Assembly: GCA_023052935.1 (NCBI GenBank)
Contig: CM041292.1
Location: 105,827,906-105,891,905, forward strand
Source: Piezodorus guildinii
Lineage: Eukaryota; Arthropoda; Insecta; Hemiptera; Pentatomidae
DNA length: 64,000 bases
Direction of reading: 5' to 3'
Part shown: piece by piece, positions 44,622 through 55,525 of the stretch
How positions within the stretch are numbered: the first letter of the stretch is position 1
How the letters are laid out: every line of letters starts with the position of its first letter
The notes under the pieces: model-generated
The model's database searches: none
What the model saw: the letters and a program-made list of their open reading frames with translations, nothing else
What the model was told of the DNA's origin: nothing
Translations under genes and position numbers: made by a program

Positions 44622-44885
44622 ACAACATCAATCTTTATTTGTATAGAATACATCAGCACAATTTTAAAAAATCCAACTAAGAAATAGTAATAAATAAATT
44701 AATAAAATTACAGTTATTAAAATCATAAGATAGGATATTGTTATTTATTCTTTAGTATTCCCAGTCAGTACTTGTATGCAAAAATAAGCAATAGTTGTGC
44801 AATCATTCTTTAAGATGATTGATTTTCAAGTTTTTTTTTTGGCCTATTTACTAATAAATACTTTTTATGATGTAAAAGTATCGCC
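44622..44885. other. Possible retroelement 3' UTR, otherwise nothing
   Basis: AT-rich. It adjoins the T-run, but no similarity to LINE-A, -B or -C ends was found. Confidence 0.3.
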
Positions 44886-44889
44886 CATT

Positions 44890-45172
44890 TATACGACGAG
44901 TTAAAGTAGCTCCTTTTCTCCACACGCAGACAATATTTCCTAGGATCATACCTTTACCCAAACATCAACTCCCAGCTTCCTCCCTGTATCCATAGTCCTC
45001 TAGTTCTTCCTATAGTAGTTTTGCAATTTAAATCGTCTATCCACACCCTAGAAACAAGGTCGCGCCTTTCAAATGTTCACATTTCAATCCATAGGACAAG
45101 AACTTTTGATGATTCATTTCTTGTTCGTTTTACTACTCTCTGGAATTCCCTAAATACTAATATCCACCATTT
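44890..45172 (+). pseudogene. LINE-F C-terminal fragment
   Basis: It matches the copy at 11640-11930: CTCCTTTTCTCCACACGCAG against CTCCTTCCCTCAACACGCAG, then CCACACCCTAGAAACAAGGTC and a frame with HRTRTFDDSFLVRFTTLWNS, the typical end of this LINE class. It is cut off at 45172 where repeat D begins. Confidence 0.65.
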
Positions 45173-45576
45173 TCTAAAGTATTGCAATCTTAAAAATTTT
45201 CGAATTCCTGTTTTCAGCTGAAATACACGTTTTAGTGTGTGTCCCCTGATTTAAAAAACAAAACAAGTATCGCAAAAAGATCTGTGTGAGTGTGTGTGGT
45301 AAGTCTAGCACAAAAACGAAAAGTCGCATGAAAATGAAATGTGATATATAATACAGCTTTTTTTCATTTTCATCCAAATCGGTGAATTAGAATAACCACT
45401 TTTTACCACACATATTGCACCCTTTTCCTGATTTTCTCGAAAACGGCTCTAACGATTTTAGTTAAACTCGCTATATCGGTGTGAAAGTTAGTGGGATTTA
45501 ATATCATATAGGTTTTATTCTGATTGAAATAGTCTTAAAGCGCTGAAATGCCGATATTTAAAGTTTTACTTCCTCT

Positions 45577-45586
45577 AAACTATCTT
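45577..45586. repeat. Target-site duplication of LINE-C (left)
   Basis: AAACTATCTT occurs here and at 46990-46999, immediately flanking LINE-C. Confidence 0.8.
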
Positions 45587-45589
45587 TGG

Positions 45590-46306
45590 TCCTAAAACAC
45601 TGCCCTGAGGTACACCTGCCTTAATTTGCTGAATGTCTGAGAGTTCGGTCCCCACTTTCACAGAAAAATGTCTATCCGAAAGGTATGAAAGGAATATTAA
45701 ATAGAATGTAGGTGGAAGTAAAATTTTCAGTTTGCAAAGCAATCCTTCGTGCCAAACCTTGTCGAAAGCCTGACTAATGTCAAGGAAAACACCTGGACAA
45801 TATTTGTTTGACTCCAGTGAATTTTAAATGAAATCAACTAAACGATGAGATTGTTGTATAGTGGAATGATGTTTTTTAAAGCCGAACTGATGATCGGGTA
45901 TAAACTTTAATATTTCAAGAGAATCTAAACGGTGAAGAAGTATTTTTTCGAATAATTTTGAGAATGAAGGAAGATGGCTGACCGGGCGATAGGAATTTAA
46001 ACAGTCTGAGGATTTATTTGGTTTTAGCACCATGATAACTTCTGAATATTTCCACAAGACTGGAAAATACGTGATTTTGAAAATGGAATTATAAATATTG
46101 GTTAAAAAAAGGATTGCTTTCCATGGTAAATTTTTAATAATGAAATTCGTAATTAAGTCAAACCCTGGAGCTTTATTGTTCGGCAAGCACTTAATAATAT
46201 CACGAACTTCGTACAGATGAATTGCTTTTGGAGGTAATGTCATTGGTAAGGGCACGTTAAGGTGGGATTGAACAAGAGTTGTACATAGTATGTCATACGA
46301 GTCCAA
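45590..46306 (-). pseudogene. LINE-C RT, N-terminal half (inverted)
   Basis: Minus strand from about 46300: LPMTLPPKAIHLYEVRDIIK, NKAPGFDLITNFIIKNLPWK, LNSYRPVSHLPSFSKLFEKI, HQFGFKKHHSTIQQSHRLVD (frame to 45824). After a frame change it continues with CPGVFLDISQAFDKVWHEG and, near 45590, a GVPQGSVLGP-equivalent. The RT palm motif A is present; the YADD motif is lost at the inversion breakpoint. Confidence 0.8.
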
Positions 46307-46871
46307 GAGTGCTCATGTAGTGTTCACCCTGAACCATAAATCTTCCCCTCCCATTAACTTTAATTATATTCCTATTCCGACTTCCGACGAAATTCGATAT
46401 TTAGGTATTCACTTGGACAAAAGACTGACCTGGAGGACCCACATTCGACAAAAACGCAAAGAACTCAACAGACGATACGGTCTTTTATCTAGATTACTTG
46501 ACAGACGCTCTAAATTATCATTAACCAACAAACTAACTCTTTACAAAGTTTTGCTAAAACCAATCTGGACATACGGGATAGAACTGTGGGGCTCTGCTAA
46601 ACCATCAAGTATCCAAAGAATACAGTCTTTTCAGTCGAAAGTGCTGCGCAAAATAGTGGACGCACCGTTCTACGTAACAAATGACATTATACATAACGAC
46701 TTAAACATTCCGACAATTTCAGCCACTGCTACAGAACAATACAATAACTTCCACCAAAGACTAACATACAACACCAACCCTCTTACAGAAACATTAAAAT
46801 GCTCTACGAATCCTTACAGCCCACCCCGACGACTACGCAGGCGGTGGCCAAGAGATATGCTGATCACTTAA
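46296..46871 (+). pseudogene. LINE-C RT, C-terminal half
   Basis: An open frame of about 190 residues, starting at ESKSAHVVFTLNHK. It continues through EIRYLGIHLDKRLTWRTHIR, RKELNRRYGLLSRLLDRRSK, LKPIWTYGIELWGSAKPSSI, SFQSKVLRKIVDAPFYVTND and PPRRLRRRWPRDMLIT to a stop at 46869. The frame has no break, so the copy is relatively young. The 3' UTR is short (about 115 bp) and ends AATAAATAAAAAT without a long poly-A. It resembles LINE-A more than LINE-B (KELNRR), but is a distinct family. Confidence 0.85.
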
Positions 46872-47352
46872 CGAACTCTGCTGTGATGAGCCGCTGCTTC
46901 AGCAGTCCACAAATTCGCTTATTGCAAAAGAAATGCAGATGGCAAATTAAATTTTATGTCAATTTTTTTGTTTTGTAATAAATAAAAATAAACTATCTTC
47001 AATCCTATGGATTCGAAAAAAAATAACCATAATTCCTTGTTAGAATTGATAAAAAACAGGAAAATATATTAGGTGAACGAATTTGATAACCAACTATAGG
47101 AGAAATGAGAAAAACTATTTTTGTATGCAATTGCTGTGTTTTTTAATATATGAACAGTAATAGAGGTGTATAATATACTGTTAAAAAGCTGAAGATTTTA
47201 TAAAAAATATTTTCTTATACAAAACATTGTAAAGGTTAATTGAGAGTGTCGAAAAGCCAATAAAACTAACTGTCTGTTTTTACATAATAATAAAATTGAT
47301 TATTTAATAAAACTCATGATTCTATTGAAACTCAATGTTATTTAGCCTATTT

Positions 47353-47421
47353 ACTTTCACTTACCCATATATTTCATTTCAAAATTTTTAAATTGATTTT
47401 AACAATGGTGGTAAGTGAAAG
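47353..47421 (+). repeat. Terminal inverted pair of repeat D
   Basis: ACTTTCACTTACC (47353-47365) and GGTAAGTGAAAG (47410-47421) form a stem of at least 12 bp around a 44-base loop. It sits 19 bases from the D end. Confidence 0.8.
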
Positions 47422-47440
47422 CCGTGTGTTGCGCGCACCA

Positions 47441-47770
47441 GTTTTCATTTTAAATTTTGCATGAATATTGTTTAAAATCAACCATAGCTGGAGTCCTGCT
47501 TCTATAATGGTTACTGTTGTATTAAATGAATTTAGTTAAGCACATGGTTAAGGGATATAGCTGTGATATTGGTTGTGCAGTGAGCCCCCGCCTGCTCAAG
47601 CTCTTGCATATTTTATTGAGGGCTTAACCAACTTCATACACTCCAGTAATAACCGCTCCAGAAGCAATTTGTCCAAGGCTCAAGTTAGATTTAGCTAAAC
47701 TTTAATTTTATCCAATTATCGTTCTTTCCATTTCATTATGTATTGTAAATAATAATATGATAGTTCATAA
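47441..47770. other. Non-coding stretch
   Basis: Nothing recognised. Confidence 0.4.
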
Positions 47771-47771
47771 C

Positions 47772-47801
47772 AATTTCTCTGTCTTTTTTTTCAGGTGAGT
47801 G
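47772..47801 (+). promoter_or_regulatory. Candidate recursive splice site 2
   Basis: A strong pyrimidine tract (TTTCTCTGTCTTTTTTTTCAG) is followed with no gap by GTGAGT at 47794/47795. TTCATAAC lies about 25-30 bases upstream and resembles a branch point. Both halves are close to consensus, making this the better of the two plus-strand candidates. Function is inferred. Confidence 0.4.
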
Positions 47802-49289
47802 CTAATCAATGTTTACCAGAATATTACAAGTAATTCCAGTATAGTGAGTAATTCTATTAAGCAGTTTTTAATTTAATACAAAACAGCATGATTTATTTAT
47901 TGAATTTTTATTAGTTTTACGCTTAAAGAAATCATTGATAAATTAAGAATGTATTTTTTGTGTTTTTTATTTCCAAGACAAACTTGTCCTTATTGTAATG
48001 AAATAAAACAGCTGCTTAGGCGTCTCCTAAAATAAGAAACAAAAAACTTTGACTGTGGCTGTAAGGACTCAGATGAAACATTTAATAGAAATAAAAGGAA
48101 TTAAGAGTTTCCATTTTGAAGCCAAAAAGTTTTTTTTTCTTTTTTTATCCTTCGTTGATAAAATGACAAATCCTTATCATCCAGTTCCCTGAATCTTTTT
48201 CCTTTCAGTTTACATTTCAGCTCTTAACTTTGTTGATATATTTTTTACTTTTTCAGTTTTATTTGGTCGTTAATATTCCAGTAAGAACTTATTTTATAGT
48301 TTTAGACTACGCGATGGGTAATTTCTTATTGTTTTTGTCATAAATGAAGTGATTTGAAAACTGAACTGACTTTATTTTTCATTTTTATTTCATTTACTTT
48401 TTCGAAGTACTACTTATCTGCCAAGTCGTGAGCAATTATTGTGTCAACCTAATAACCCTGAGTACTCAATATATACAATAATTTAGTTAATTTTAACGAT
48501 AATATAGTAAAACAATGGTAATATAATAATATAGTAAAACTTAATTAAATTGATACGTATGTAATAATTTTAACGACTTTATTATCATTCATCTGTTTTG
48601 CAATATTTTTTTCTAATTATGTTTTTCTATAATTCATATTTGATTAAATGTGTCCAATAAATATTTTTTTCTTTTTTTTTAAACTGCGGTTCTTTGATTT
48701 ATTACTCCTATTTTCTTAAACGCCTTTAGATAACGGGACAATTTTTCTTGGTTAGGAGGTTATCAAAATAATTCATGCTTAAAATTTTCCATTTTCTACT
48801 ATAAATAGCAATGAGGAACAACCAGTTCTTTCGATTAAACAAATTAGAAGGTATTCCTGTTAAGCAAAGAATTGGTTAAAATTTCGCGTTTGATACTTGT
48901 CCGGCGATTGTTAAGGCTATGAACTTATGAATACATGTTTCTGTAATTTTTTTTTGTTTTACTTTCATTTTTTTCTAAAACACTTGGGCGTGAAACAGCA
49001 AATTGTAATGATCTATCCTTTTAAGAATATTAACCGATTTTTCGAACTCTATCTCTTTTGAACCAATTTTGATTTATTGATGAATATGTTTCTCATCTCT
49101 GCTGTTGATTAAATAAATAAATAGATCTTATAATATAAAAATTAAATTTTGTTGCTTAGTGCACTTTTCGTTACGAGGAACTTAAAATCCCATAGTGATA
49201 AACTCGAAATCGTACTAACTGTACGTTAAACATGAATGGCACCACATTTAAATTTAACTTACGATTTTAGTGGGTCACTATTATATATT

Positions 49290-49290
<1 letters not shown>
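47802..49290. other. Very AT-rich non-coding stretch
   Basis: Nothing recognised. Confidence 0.4.

Positions 49291-49291
<1 letters not shown>

Positions 49292-49329
<38 letters not shown>
49292..49329. repeat. (TA)n microsatellite
   Basis: A TA run of about 38 bp. Confidence 0.9.
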
Positions 49330-49332
<3 letters not shown>

Positions 49333-51040
49333 TGAAAAAAGAATCGTTTTTATTGTAGATGTATATTTTACACTTGTAGCTTTTGTTTAGAAAAAGGAAT
49401 ACTCGATAATTGTACTTACTCTTGCTGAAAGCATCCCAAATGAGTTGGAAGAAATGTGTTCGGTTGATGGAACTAAGCCACAAGACCGTTTAAGAAAGAG
49501 ATCTAAGTAAGGAGGACGGATCAAATCGACCAATGGCTCGGAACGATGACTGTCTATTGTCGTCCCACTGGAAATCTACTATTTCTGAATCCGTTAGTCC
49601 CTTTACGCAACCTTCTCAAGTACCTATTATTATTTATCGTATCAATACGTATTTTATACTTGGCATAAGATTAATTAAAATAGACGTCATTTATTGAGTT
49701 CCAATTTAACGTCACATCACACTTATAATGTCTGTGCTTACCGTGTCTATTGTTTGACAAAACCCTCAATGACTCAACTTCACTCTTAATTTCTTTTGGG
49801 ATATATTTTATGATTTTTGCATTTCATATTTGCCTACAGTATTTAAAAATTTGATTGTTAAAAATTAGTTTTCAGAAGACAGAAGCCAAACTCTTGACCA
49901 CGAAGTAGTTGATGCTTTCGTTACATTTACATTTTTATTTTATTATTGTCTCAAAGCCTGTCTCACATTATATGTCACATAGCAAACTTTAGTGCTAAAT
50001 GTAAGGAGAATTTTTTTTTGTTTGTTTTTTTTGTTAGTGTGTTGCTCTTTGATGTGAAGAGAAGTGACAAATAATCCGTTATGTTATTTCGATTTTCGAG
50101 CTACAGGCAGCCTTTAGTTGCATCACGGATACTGTGTTTCACAGAAACGTGAGACTTCTGTACTATCCTCTCTAAGATGTTTTTACCTTTTGATTATTAA
50201 AATCTTAAAGTAAAATTCGAAAAAATAAAGAGTTTATAGAATTTATTAATTTTCTTCTGAAATATATATCAGCATACATTACAATAAGGGAGACTGACTA
50301 TACGACTTAAAAATGGTCTTCCTACGACCTCTTTGCCTTACATGAACGATAGCTGGATTAAAAAAAATAAGTATATAATCTATTCTTATTTTTTAAAATT
50401 ATGTTAGTTTTGCTCTTAGATTCCTGAAAACAAAATAAAATAGTCTTTGTTTCTTATTAATAATTATGGTACCCATAGTCATAACCCACTTCAGCTTATT
50501 ATTAAAGGTGAAACTTTTTGAAAAGTGTTCTATAGATGTGAGTTGTCCACTAGTTTTTAATCCATTGACTATGCAGTCGAAAAATAATAGTTCCAAAAAT
50601 TATAAAAAAAACTGCATCTTTTTCATATATGATGATTATAGAAATTTATTTATTTATTTAACAACAAACAATATAAAATGCCTTTTGTCATATATTGTAA
50701 TATTGATAATCATTACGTAAAACTTCCTTCAAGATTCTCCTGAATTCGTGGGTGAAGAACCCTCCCAGTGAAGGCACTTCTAAAGTGGAAGCTCTCAGCT
50801 AAAGAAGTAGATCTCTGCTCCAGAGGCGTTTCAGTCTCCTTGGTGTGTTTTGTGGTAGTGTGTCTGTCAGTAATGTTTGTACCAGTAGTTTTGGGTGTCC
50901 AGGGAGTGAGTCGTGAAATTTCTTGTAGTGTATCTTAATGACATCTGTTACGATTGGTATGTTGATGATGAATTATAGAAATGAATTGTTAAATATGTAT
51001 ACTTCTACTCTTATTATGAAATCATAAAATTCAGTTTTAA
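49330..51040. other. AT-rich non-coding stretch
   Basis: The overlapping ORFs at 50399-50596 and 50466-50720 have no recognised domain. Nothing else is seen. Confidence 0.35.
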
Positions 51041-51043
51041 ATT

Positions 51044-51970
51044 ACGTGTTTTCTGCTGGTGTTCCTCAGGGCAGCACCTTGGGACCCATTCTTGATACAG
51101 TCTATACAGCTGATGTCCCAACCCATCCTAACACTTTCCTTTCTATATATGCCGATGACACTTGTGTGTTATCAGTCAATAACGATCCAACTGCTGCTTC
51201 TCGAACTCTCCAATCCCACATCAGAGACCTTGAGGTATGGTGTCAGAATTGGCGAATTAAAATAAATTCCAACAAATCCCACCAAATAACCTTTACCCTT
51301 CGTCGTAAACCTATGACATCCTGCCCTACAGTATCCTTTAATAATATTCCGGTTGAACAGATTCGCTACCTGGGACTTCTACTTGACAAACGGCTAACAT
51401 GGAATCCCCACACTAGACTGAAACGACAAGAAACTGCTCGACGCTTTCGGTTACTTCAACACTTACTTGACAAACGGTCAAAGCTTCCTCTTAACTACAA
51501 AAGACTCATCTACATGACCATCATAAGACCTATCTGGACTTACGGAGTAGAGCTATGGGGGTCTACTAAACCATCGAATTCCTCTCGTATCCAATCCTTA
51601 CAATCCAAAATCCTTCGTAAAATCCTCAATGCTCCATATTTTGTCACTAATAAACTTATCCATAAAGACCTTAATGCTCCATATGTTACTGATTTAGCCC
51701 GAACCAGGTATCATTCATTCCATGAAAAACTCCATTCCCACTCTAATCCACTGGTTTCCATTCTGTCTTCCTCCTCAATTCCTGATAACCCTCCGAGGCG
51801 TCTGAAAAGCCCCGAGATCTTTTAGTTTAGGATATATTTAGAGTGCTGTTAATGGGTGGTGTCTCTACATGTATTTCATGTCTATTTACCATATGTCCAT
51901 CACATTTACTTGATGTATTTTGTATACAGTTGTAAATATCAATAAATATGTTTAAAATGAAAAATGAAAA
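51044..51970 (+). mobile_element. LINE-B, 5'-truncated copy
   Basis: It begins inside the RT at the GVPQGSTLGP motif and continues to the 3' UTR, ending near AATAAATATGTTTAAAATGA. A clear target-site duplication was not found. It is the best-preserved LINE-B 3' part in the window. Confidence 0.85.
51046..51825 (+). CDS. LINE-B RT C-terminal half (partial)
   Basis: An open frame of about 260 residues: GVPQGSTLGPILDTVYTADV, the intact active site SIYADDTCVLSVNNDP, EVWCQNWRIKINSNKSHQIT, IRYLGLLLDKRLTWNPHTRL, LLQHLLDKRSKLPLNYKRLI, IIRPIWTYGVELWGSTKPSN, ILRKILNAPYFVTNKLIHKD, and PPRRLK. The expected end RRWPRDLL is replaced by SPEIF because of a deletion of about 8 bases near 51806. The fingers and first palm motif are absent because of truncation, so no active RT is made. 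Confidence 0.85.
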   Translation: MFSAGVPQGSTLGPILDTVYTADVPTHPNTFLSIYADDTCVLSVNNDPTAASRTLQSHIRDLEVWCQNWRIKINSNKSHQITFTLRRKPMTSCPTVSFNNIPVEQIRYLGLLLDKRLTWNPHTRLKRQETARRFRLLQHLLDKRSKLPLNYKRLIYMTIIRPIWTYGVELWGSTKPSNSSRIQSLQSKILRKILNAPYFVTNKLIHKDLNAPYVTDLARTRYHSFHEKLHSHSNPLVSILSSSSIPDNPPRRLKSPEIF

Positions 51971-53537
51971 AATTAAGTGTTTAACCGAATTCAATTCAGT
52001 TCTTGCAAGACCTGTGATTATTGTTTTGCAACTGTTAATTTTGTTTATTAAAATAAAAATAAACTTTATTCACATATTTACATTTTGACAAAATGTTAAC
52101 TAACAATGATTTTGGATGAGTCATCCTTACAATCAGAAAATATTTTTGTTTTTTTCTGATTATTGTACATTAGCCTGAATGGCAAATATATGGTGAGTAA
52201 AAAATTGAGGTTACATTGCGATTGTAGGAAAAATTATATAAAAAACCTACGCATGTTAATTTTGTTTGTTATGTTAATTAAAGAAGATAGGAAAACAAGT
52301 TTTAACCGAATTATTGGAAAGGTTATTTTTTTATTTTTCCTCCTGATACTGTTTTATTTATAGATAGATTTATTCTTCAAGATTTTAGGTCCACTTAATT
52401 GCTTTGGGAGAACGCTCAGAAAATGTCAATTATCAAAAGGAACATCATTTCCTTTGTTTGTTCTGGTAGTATACTCGAGGAAATAGCTGGTTCCTGATGT
52501 GCGATCGCTAGGAACAGTGACTTCCGGTCTGAAGCTTTTATAATTTCCTAGTTTTTCCTTTAGTGAATTAAAAAGTTGCTATTTATATAATACTTTTTTT
52601 TAAATAGATTTATTGCTATTTACAACTGTATAATGATATACATCTAGTAAATGAGTATATAATACTTTAAAAATAAATTAAGTTGTTTAATTTTTTCTTT
52701 CTTATCATAACATTGCTTTCGTAGAAATAAAGAGATTGATTGTATGTACTGAAGTATGTGAAGATGGTTGTATTGTACGGATCCATAAAATTTCGGCCTA
52801 AGTTTTAGGGCTTCATCAGGGCAATAAAAAATCATGATAAAATAACTTGACAAAAATAAAACAAAACATCTATGTAAAATGGGAACAGGATTAGATGATG
52901 ACAACGAAAATTAAAATGATTTTATAGAATTAAGAGTACTATTGATTAAATATTTATGGAATAATTCCTAGTAAACTTTAATAGTGTTATAGATATAGGT
53001 TATAAATACATAAGTAATAAAATGGCTGGTTAAATTTGGGACTTCATTCGTTTAGATGAGACACCAAGAAGTGATGACCTGATCCATCACACGGCCCTAA
53101 GTGTCTCCTACCCCGAAGTTATAATCACATGATGCAATTAGGAGTCGTTGTCTAAGTAGTTCCTGGCCATTACATCAATCGCTGCTTTATTGAGTTTCCT
53201 ACTTTGGCTGCTACATCCCACCTCTCTCCAGTTGTTGTCATTCTTTCTTAAATTGTTCAATACGCTTATTTTGATATCACAGAAAAAAGTACTATTAAAA
53301 ATCGACAGATTAATAATTAAAACTATTTATATAATTTAAAAAATAATTATCTATTTTTAACGTCATAGATACTTTAGACATTTATTTTACTCGGTTTAAA
53401 TGTTGATTGGTGCATAAATAAATAAAAAAAGTTAATAACTTTGTATAACATTATAGAGAGTGATGAAAAACTTAAATTATAATTACGATTTAATATTCAT
53501 GCTTTCATATTACTTCATAAAAACAAACATTTATATT
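51971..53537. other. Non-coding stretch with weak repeat traces
   Basis: A hammerhead-like core lies at 52785-52825 (listed separately). 53050-53265 is GC-richer. 53430-53470 shows a faint repeat D trace (AGAGAGTGATGAAAAACTTAA). No ORF is convincing. Confidence 0.35.
52785..52825 (-). repeat. Hammerhead-like core (weak)
   Basis: The minus strand has CTGATGA (52813-52819), a stem II of GCC/GGC around an 11-base loop, and GAAA (52791-52794). Stem III and stem I are not convincing. It is probably another Penelope-like remnant. Confidence 0.3.
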
Positions 53538-53549
53538 AAAACTGAATGT
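53538..53549. repeat. Target-site duplication of LINE-A copy 2 (left)
   Basis: AAAACTGAATGT occurs here and at 55526-55537 after the poly-A tail. Confidence 0.8.
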
Positions 53550-55525
53550 TGCGTCTGATGAAGATAAAGCCGAGGAATTCGCCACACACCTCTCCAAAGT
53601 ATTCACTCCTCACCCGGAATCCCAAAGCAATCATACCGCAGCAGTACAAGACTTCCTTTTGTCACCAATACCTCTTTCCCTACCTCCTAAAGCTATTAAT
53701 CCCTCTGAGGTTAAATATCTTCTCCAGAAACTGACCCTCCGTAAATCTCCTGGACATGATCTCCTTACCCCCCAGATCCTCCGTCAACTTCCGCAGAAAG
53801 CTATTATATTCCTTACCTATATCTACAACTGCATCCTACGCACCACCTATTTTCCTCTCTTGTGGAAACATTCCACAATCATTCTCTTCCTAAAACCAGG
53901 TAAACCTTCCAGCAACACTTCATCCTACAGACCTATTAGTCTACTCCCCATCCTCTCAAAAGTGTTTGAAAAACTCCTTCTAAAACGAATCCTGCCTATA
54001 TTAGAATCACAAAATCTTCCTTCCCATCAGTTTGGTTTCCGTGCTCATCATTCCACTGTTCAACAAGGACTCCGAGTTGTAGACCATATTTCCTCAGCCC
54101 TTGAATGCAAAGAGTATTGTTCTGGTGCGTTTCTGGACATAGCGCAAGCTTTTGACCGGGTATGGCACACCGGATTACTCTTCAAGCTTAAAACGCATTT
54201 ACCCCAGTCTCTATACCTCATTCTACGATCCTATCTCTCAAACCGCTCCTTCCGAGTTCGCTGTGGTGTAGAATTTTCTAACTTTTATCCCATTGAGGCC
54301 GGTGTTCCTCAAGGCAGCGTCTTGGGACCCGTCCTCTACATCCTTTACACTGCTGATATTCCTAATCATCCTGACACCTTTCTGGCAACATTTGCAGATG
54401 ACACCGCCATCCTATCATCCAATTCCGATCCTGAAATAGCATCCTTAATCCTGCAAAGACACCTTTGTCTTATCGAGGACTGGTGTAATGCTTGGCGTAT
54501 TAAGGTTAATGAAAGCAAATGCACCCACGTCACCTTCACCCTTCGACGCCAATCCTGTCCAATGGTTCATTTCAATTCCATACCGCTTCCTTCCTCAGAC
54601 ACAGTCCGGTATCTTGGCTTACTACTAGACAAAAGATTGACGTGGAACCCACATACAAGACTTAAACGAAAAGAACTCAACAGACGATTCGGACAGTTAT
54701 ACAGACTACTAAACAGAAAATCTAAGCTTACAGTTGACAACAAATTATTACTTTACAAGACAATACTGAAGCCAATGTGGACCTACGGACTTGAACTGTG
54801 GGGAACAGCCAAACGTTCTAACATCAAACGCATTCAATCCTTTCAATCCAAAGTCCTCCGAACAATAGTAAATGCTCCTTATTATGTCTCCAATTATACC
54901 TTACACCACGACCTTAATGTTCCATTTATTTCAGACCTGATTCCATCTAAATTTTCCAAATTCCACCAGAACCTCATTCATCATCCTAATCCTCTAGCAC
55001 AATCCCTATCCAGCTCCACTCATCCATACGACCCTCCTAGAAGGTTGAAACGGCAGTGGCCCCGAGACATATTGTAAACACCTATTCTGGAGTTCTGACA
55101 CTGGTCAGATTCTCCTCTCATGTGCGGTGTGATTGTGGCTGTGGCGCCCTTACTTAGCTTCCGCTGGCTCTCACCAGTGATGCGGCTGAGAGGGAGGCGC
55201 TGGGATCCTTTGGACTCTGCTTGTCCTTCCACAAGTGGGGGGACAAGCCCCGTCTGGGGTTCCCGAGCTGATTGTAAATATTGTACATAGGTATGAATGT
55301 GACATGTTTTGTTTATTTATTTGTTAACTTCATTTATTTGTATTTATTTTGTCTATAAATTTTGTTATTGTATACGTTTATTTATTTTTATTTTATTTTA
55401 TGTACTTTGACTTTCCTTTTGTTTATATTGTAAATATTGTATGAATGAGATCCTGTAGCACTATTATTATTGTCTATTATGACAAATTGTAATATATACG
55501 AATAAAAAAAAAAAAAAAAAAAAAA
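53550..55525 (+). mobile_element. LINE-A, 5'-truncated, well-preserved copy
   Basis: A truncated insertion starting between the endonuclease and RT. It holds the complete RT domain, a 3' UTR of about 420 bp, an AATAAA-like end and an A-run of about 25 at 55504-55529, with a 12-bp target-site duplication. The long pure A tail and intact frame indicate a recent insertion. Confidence 0.9.
53554..55077 (+). CDS. LINE-A reverse transcriptase (partial ORF2, open)
   Basis: The frame is open from the 5' junction to the stop at 55075-55077, about 508 codons; no native start is present because of truncation. Blocks in order: SLPPKAINPSEVKYLLQKLT, GHDLLTPQILRQLPQKAIIF, SSYRPISLLPILSKVFEKLL, HQFGFRAHHSTVQQGLRVVD, the first catalytic Asp in AFLDIAQAFDRVWH, GVPQGSVLGPVLYILYTADI, the catalytic pair in ATFADDTAILSSN, YLGLLLDKRLTWNPHTRLKR, and PPRRLKRQWPRDIL at the end. 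All RT active-site Asp residues are present. The enzyme copies LINE RNA at a target nick, and without the endonuclease it cannot start normally. It has no RNase H domain. Confidence 0.9.
   Translation, partial: SDEDKAEEFATHLSKVFTPHPESQSNHTAAVQDFLLSPIPLSLPPKAINPSEVKYLLQKLTLRKSPGHDLLTPQILRQLPQKAIIFLTYIYNCILRTTYFPLLWKHSTIILFLKPGKPSSNTSSYRPISLLPILSKVFEKLLLKRILPILESQNLPSHQFGFRAHHSTVQQGLRVVDHISSALECKEYCSGAFLDIAQAFDRVWHTGLLFKLKTHLPQSLYLILRSYLSNRSFRVRCGVEFSNFYPIEAGVPQGSVLGPVLYILYTADIPNHPDTFLATFADDTAILSSNSDPEIASLILQRHLCLIEDWCNAWRIKVNESKCTHVTFTLRRQSCPMVHFNSIPLPSSDTVRYLGLLLDKRLTWNPHTRLKRKELNRRFGQLYRLLNRKSKLTVDNKLLLYKTILKPMWTYGLELWGTAKRSNIKRIQSFQSKVLRTIVNAPYYVSNYTLHHDLNVPFISDLIPSKFSKFHQNLIHHPNPLAQSLSSSTHPYDPPRRLKRQWPRDIL

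Larger units (their letters stand above)
45587..46989 (+). mobile_element. LINE-C (Jockey-like) with inverted 5' part
   Basis: The downstream half (about 46295-46989) is sense on plus; the upstream half (45587 to about 46295) is the preceding RT region but inverted. A 10-bp target-site duplication flanks the whole, so it was one insertion event. Inversion of the 5' segment with a small loss at the breakpoint is the known product of twin priming, best described for human L1. The two halves leave a gap of about 60 codons, including the YADD region. Confidence 0.85.
45173..47440 (+). repeat. Repeat D, copy split by LINE-C
   Basis: 45173-45586 is the head half (GTATTGCAATCTTAAAAATT, GGTAAGTCTAGCACAAAAACG, GGCTCTAACGATTTTAGTTA, GGTTTTATTCTGATTGAAAT). 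47000-47440 is the tail half (TTGATAAAAAACAGGAAAAT, AGCTGAAGATTTTATAAAAAATA, the hairpin arms ACTTTCACTTACC and GGTAAGTGAAAG, and GCGCGCACCAG). Together they make one nearly complete unit, interrupted by 45587-46989. Confidence 0.8.

Noticed and set aside
53050..53265. Possible LINE C-terminus on minus (NNWREVGCSS-like frame)
   Set aside because: Only one short frame resembles such proteins; stops and lack of a second motif make it unsupported.
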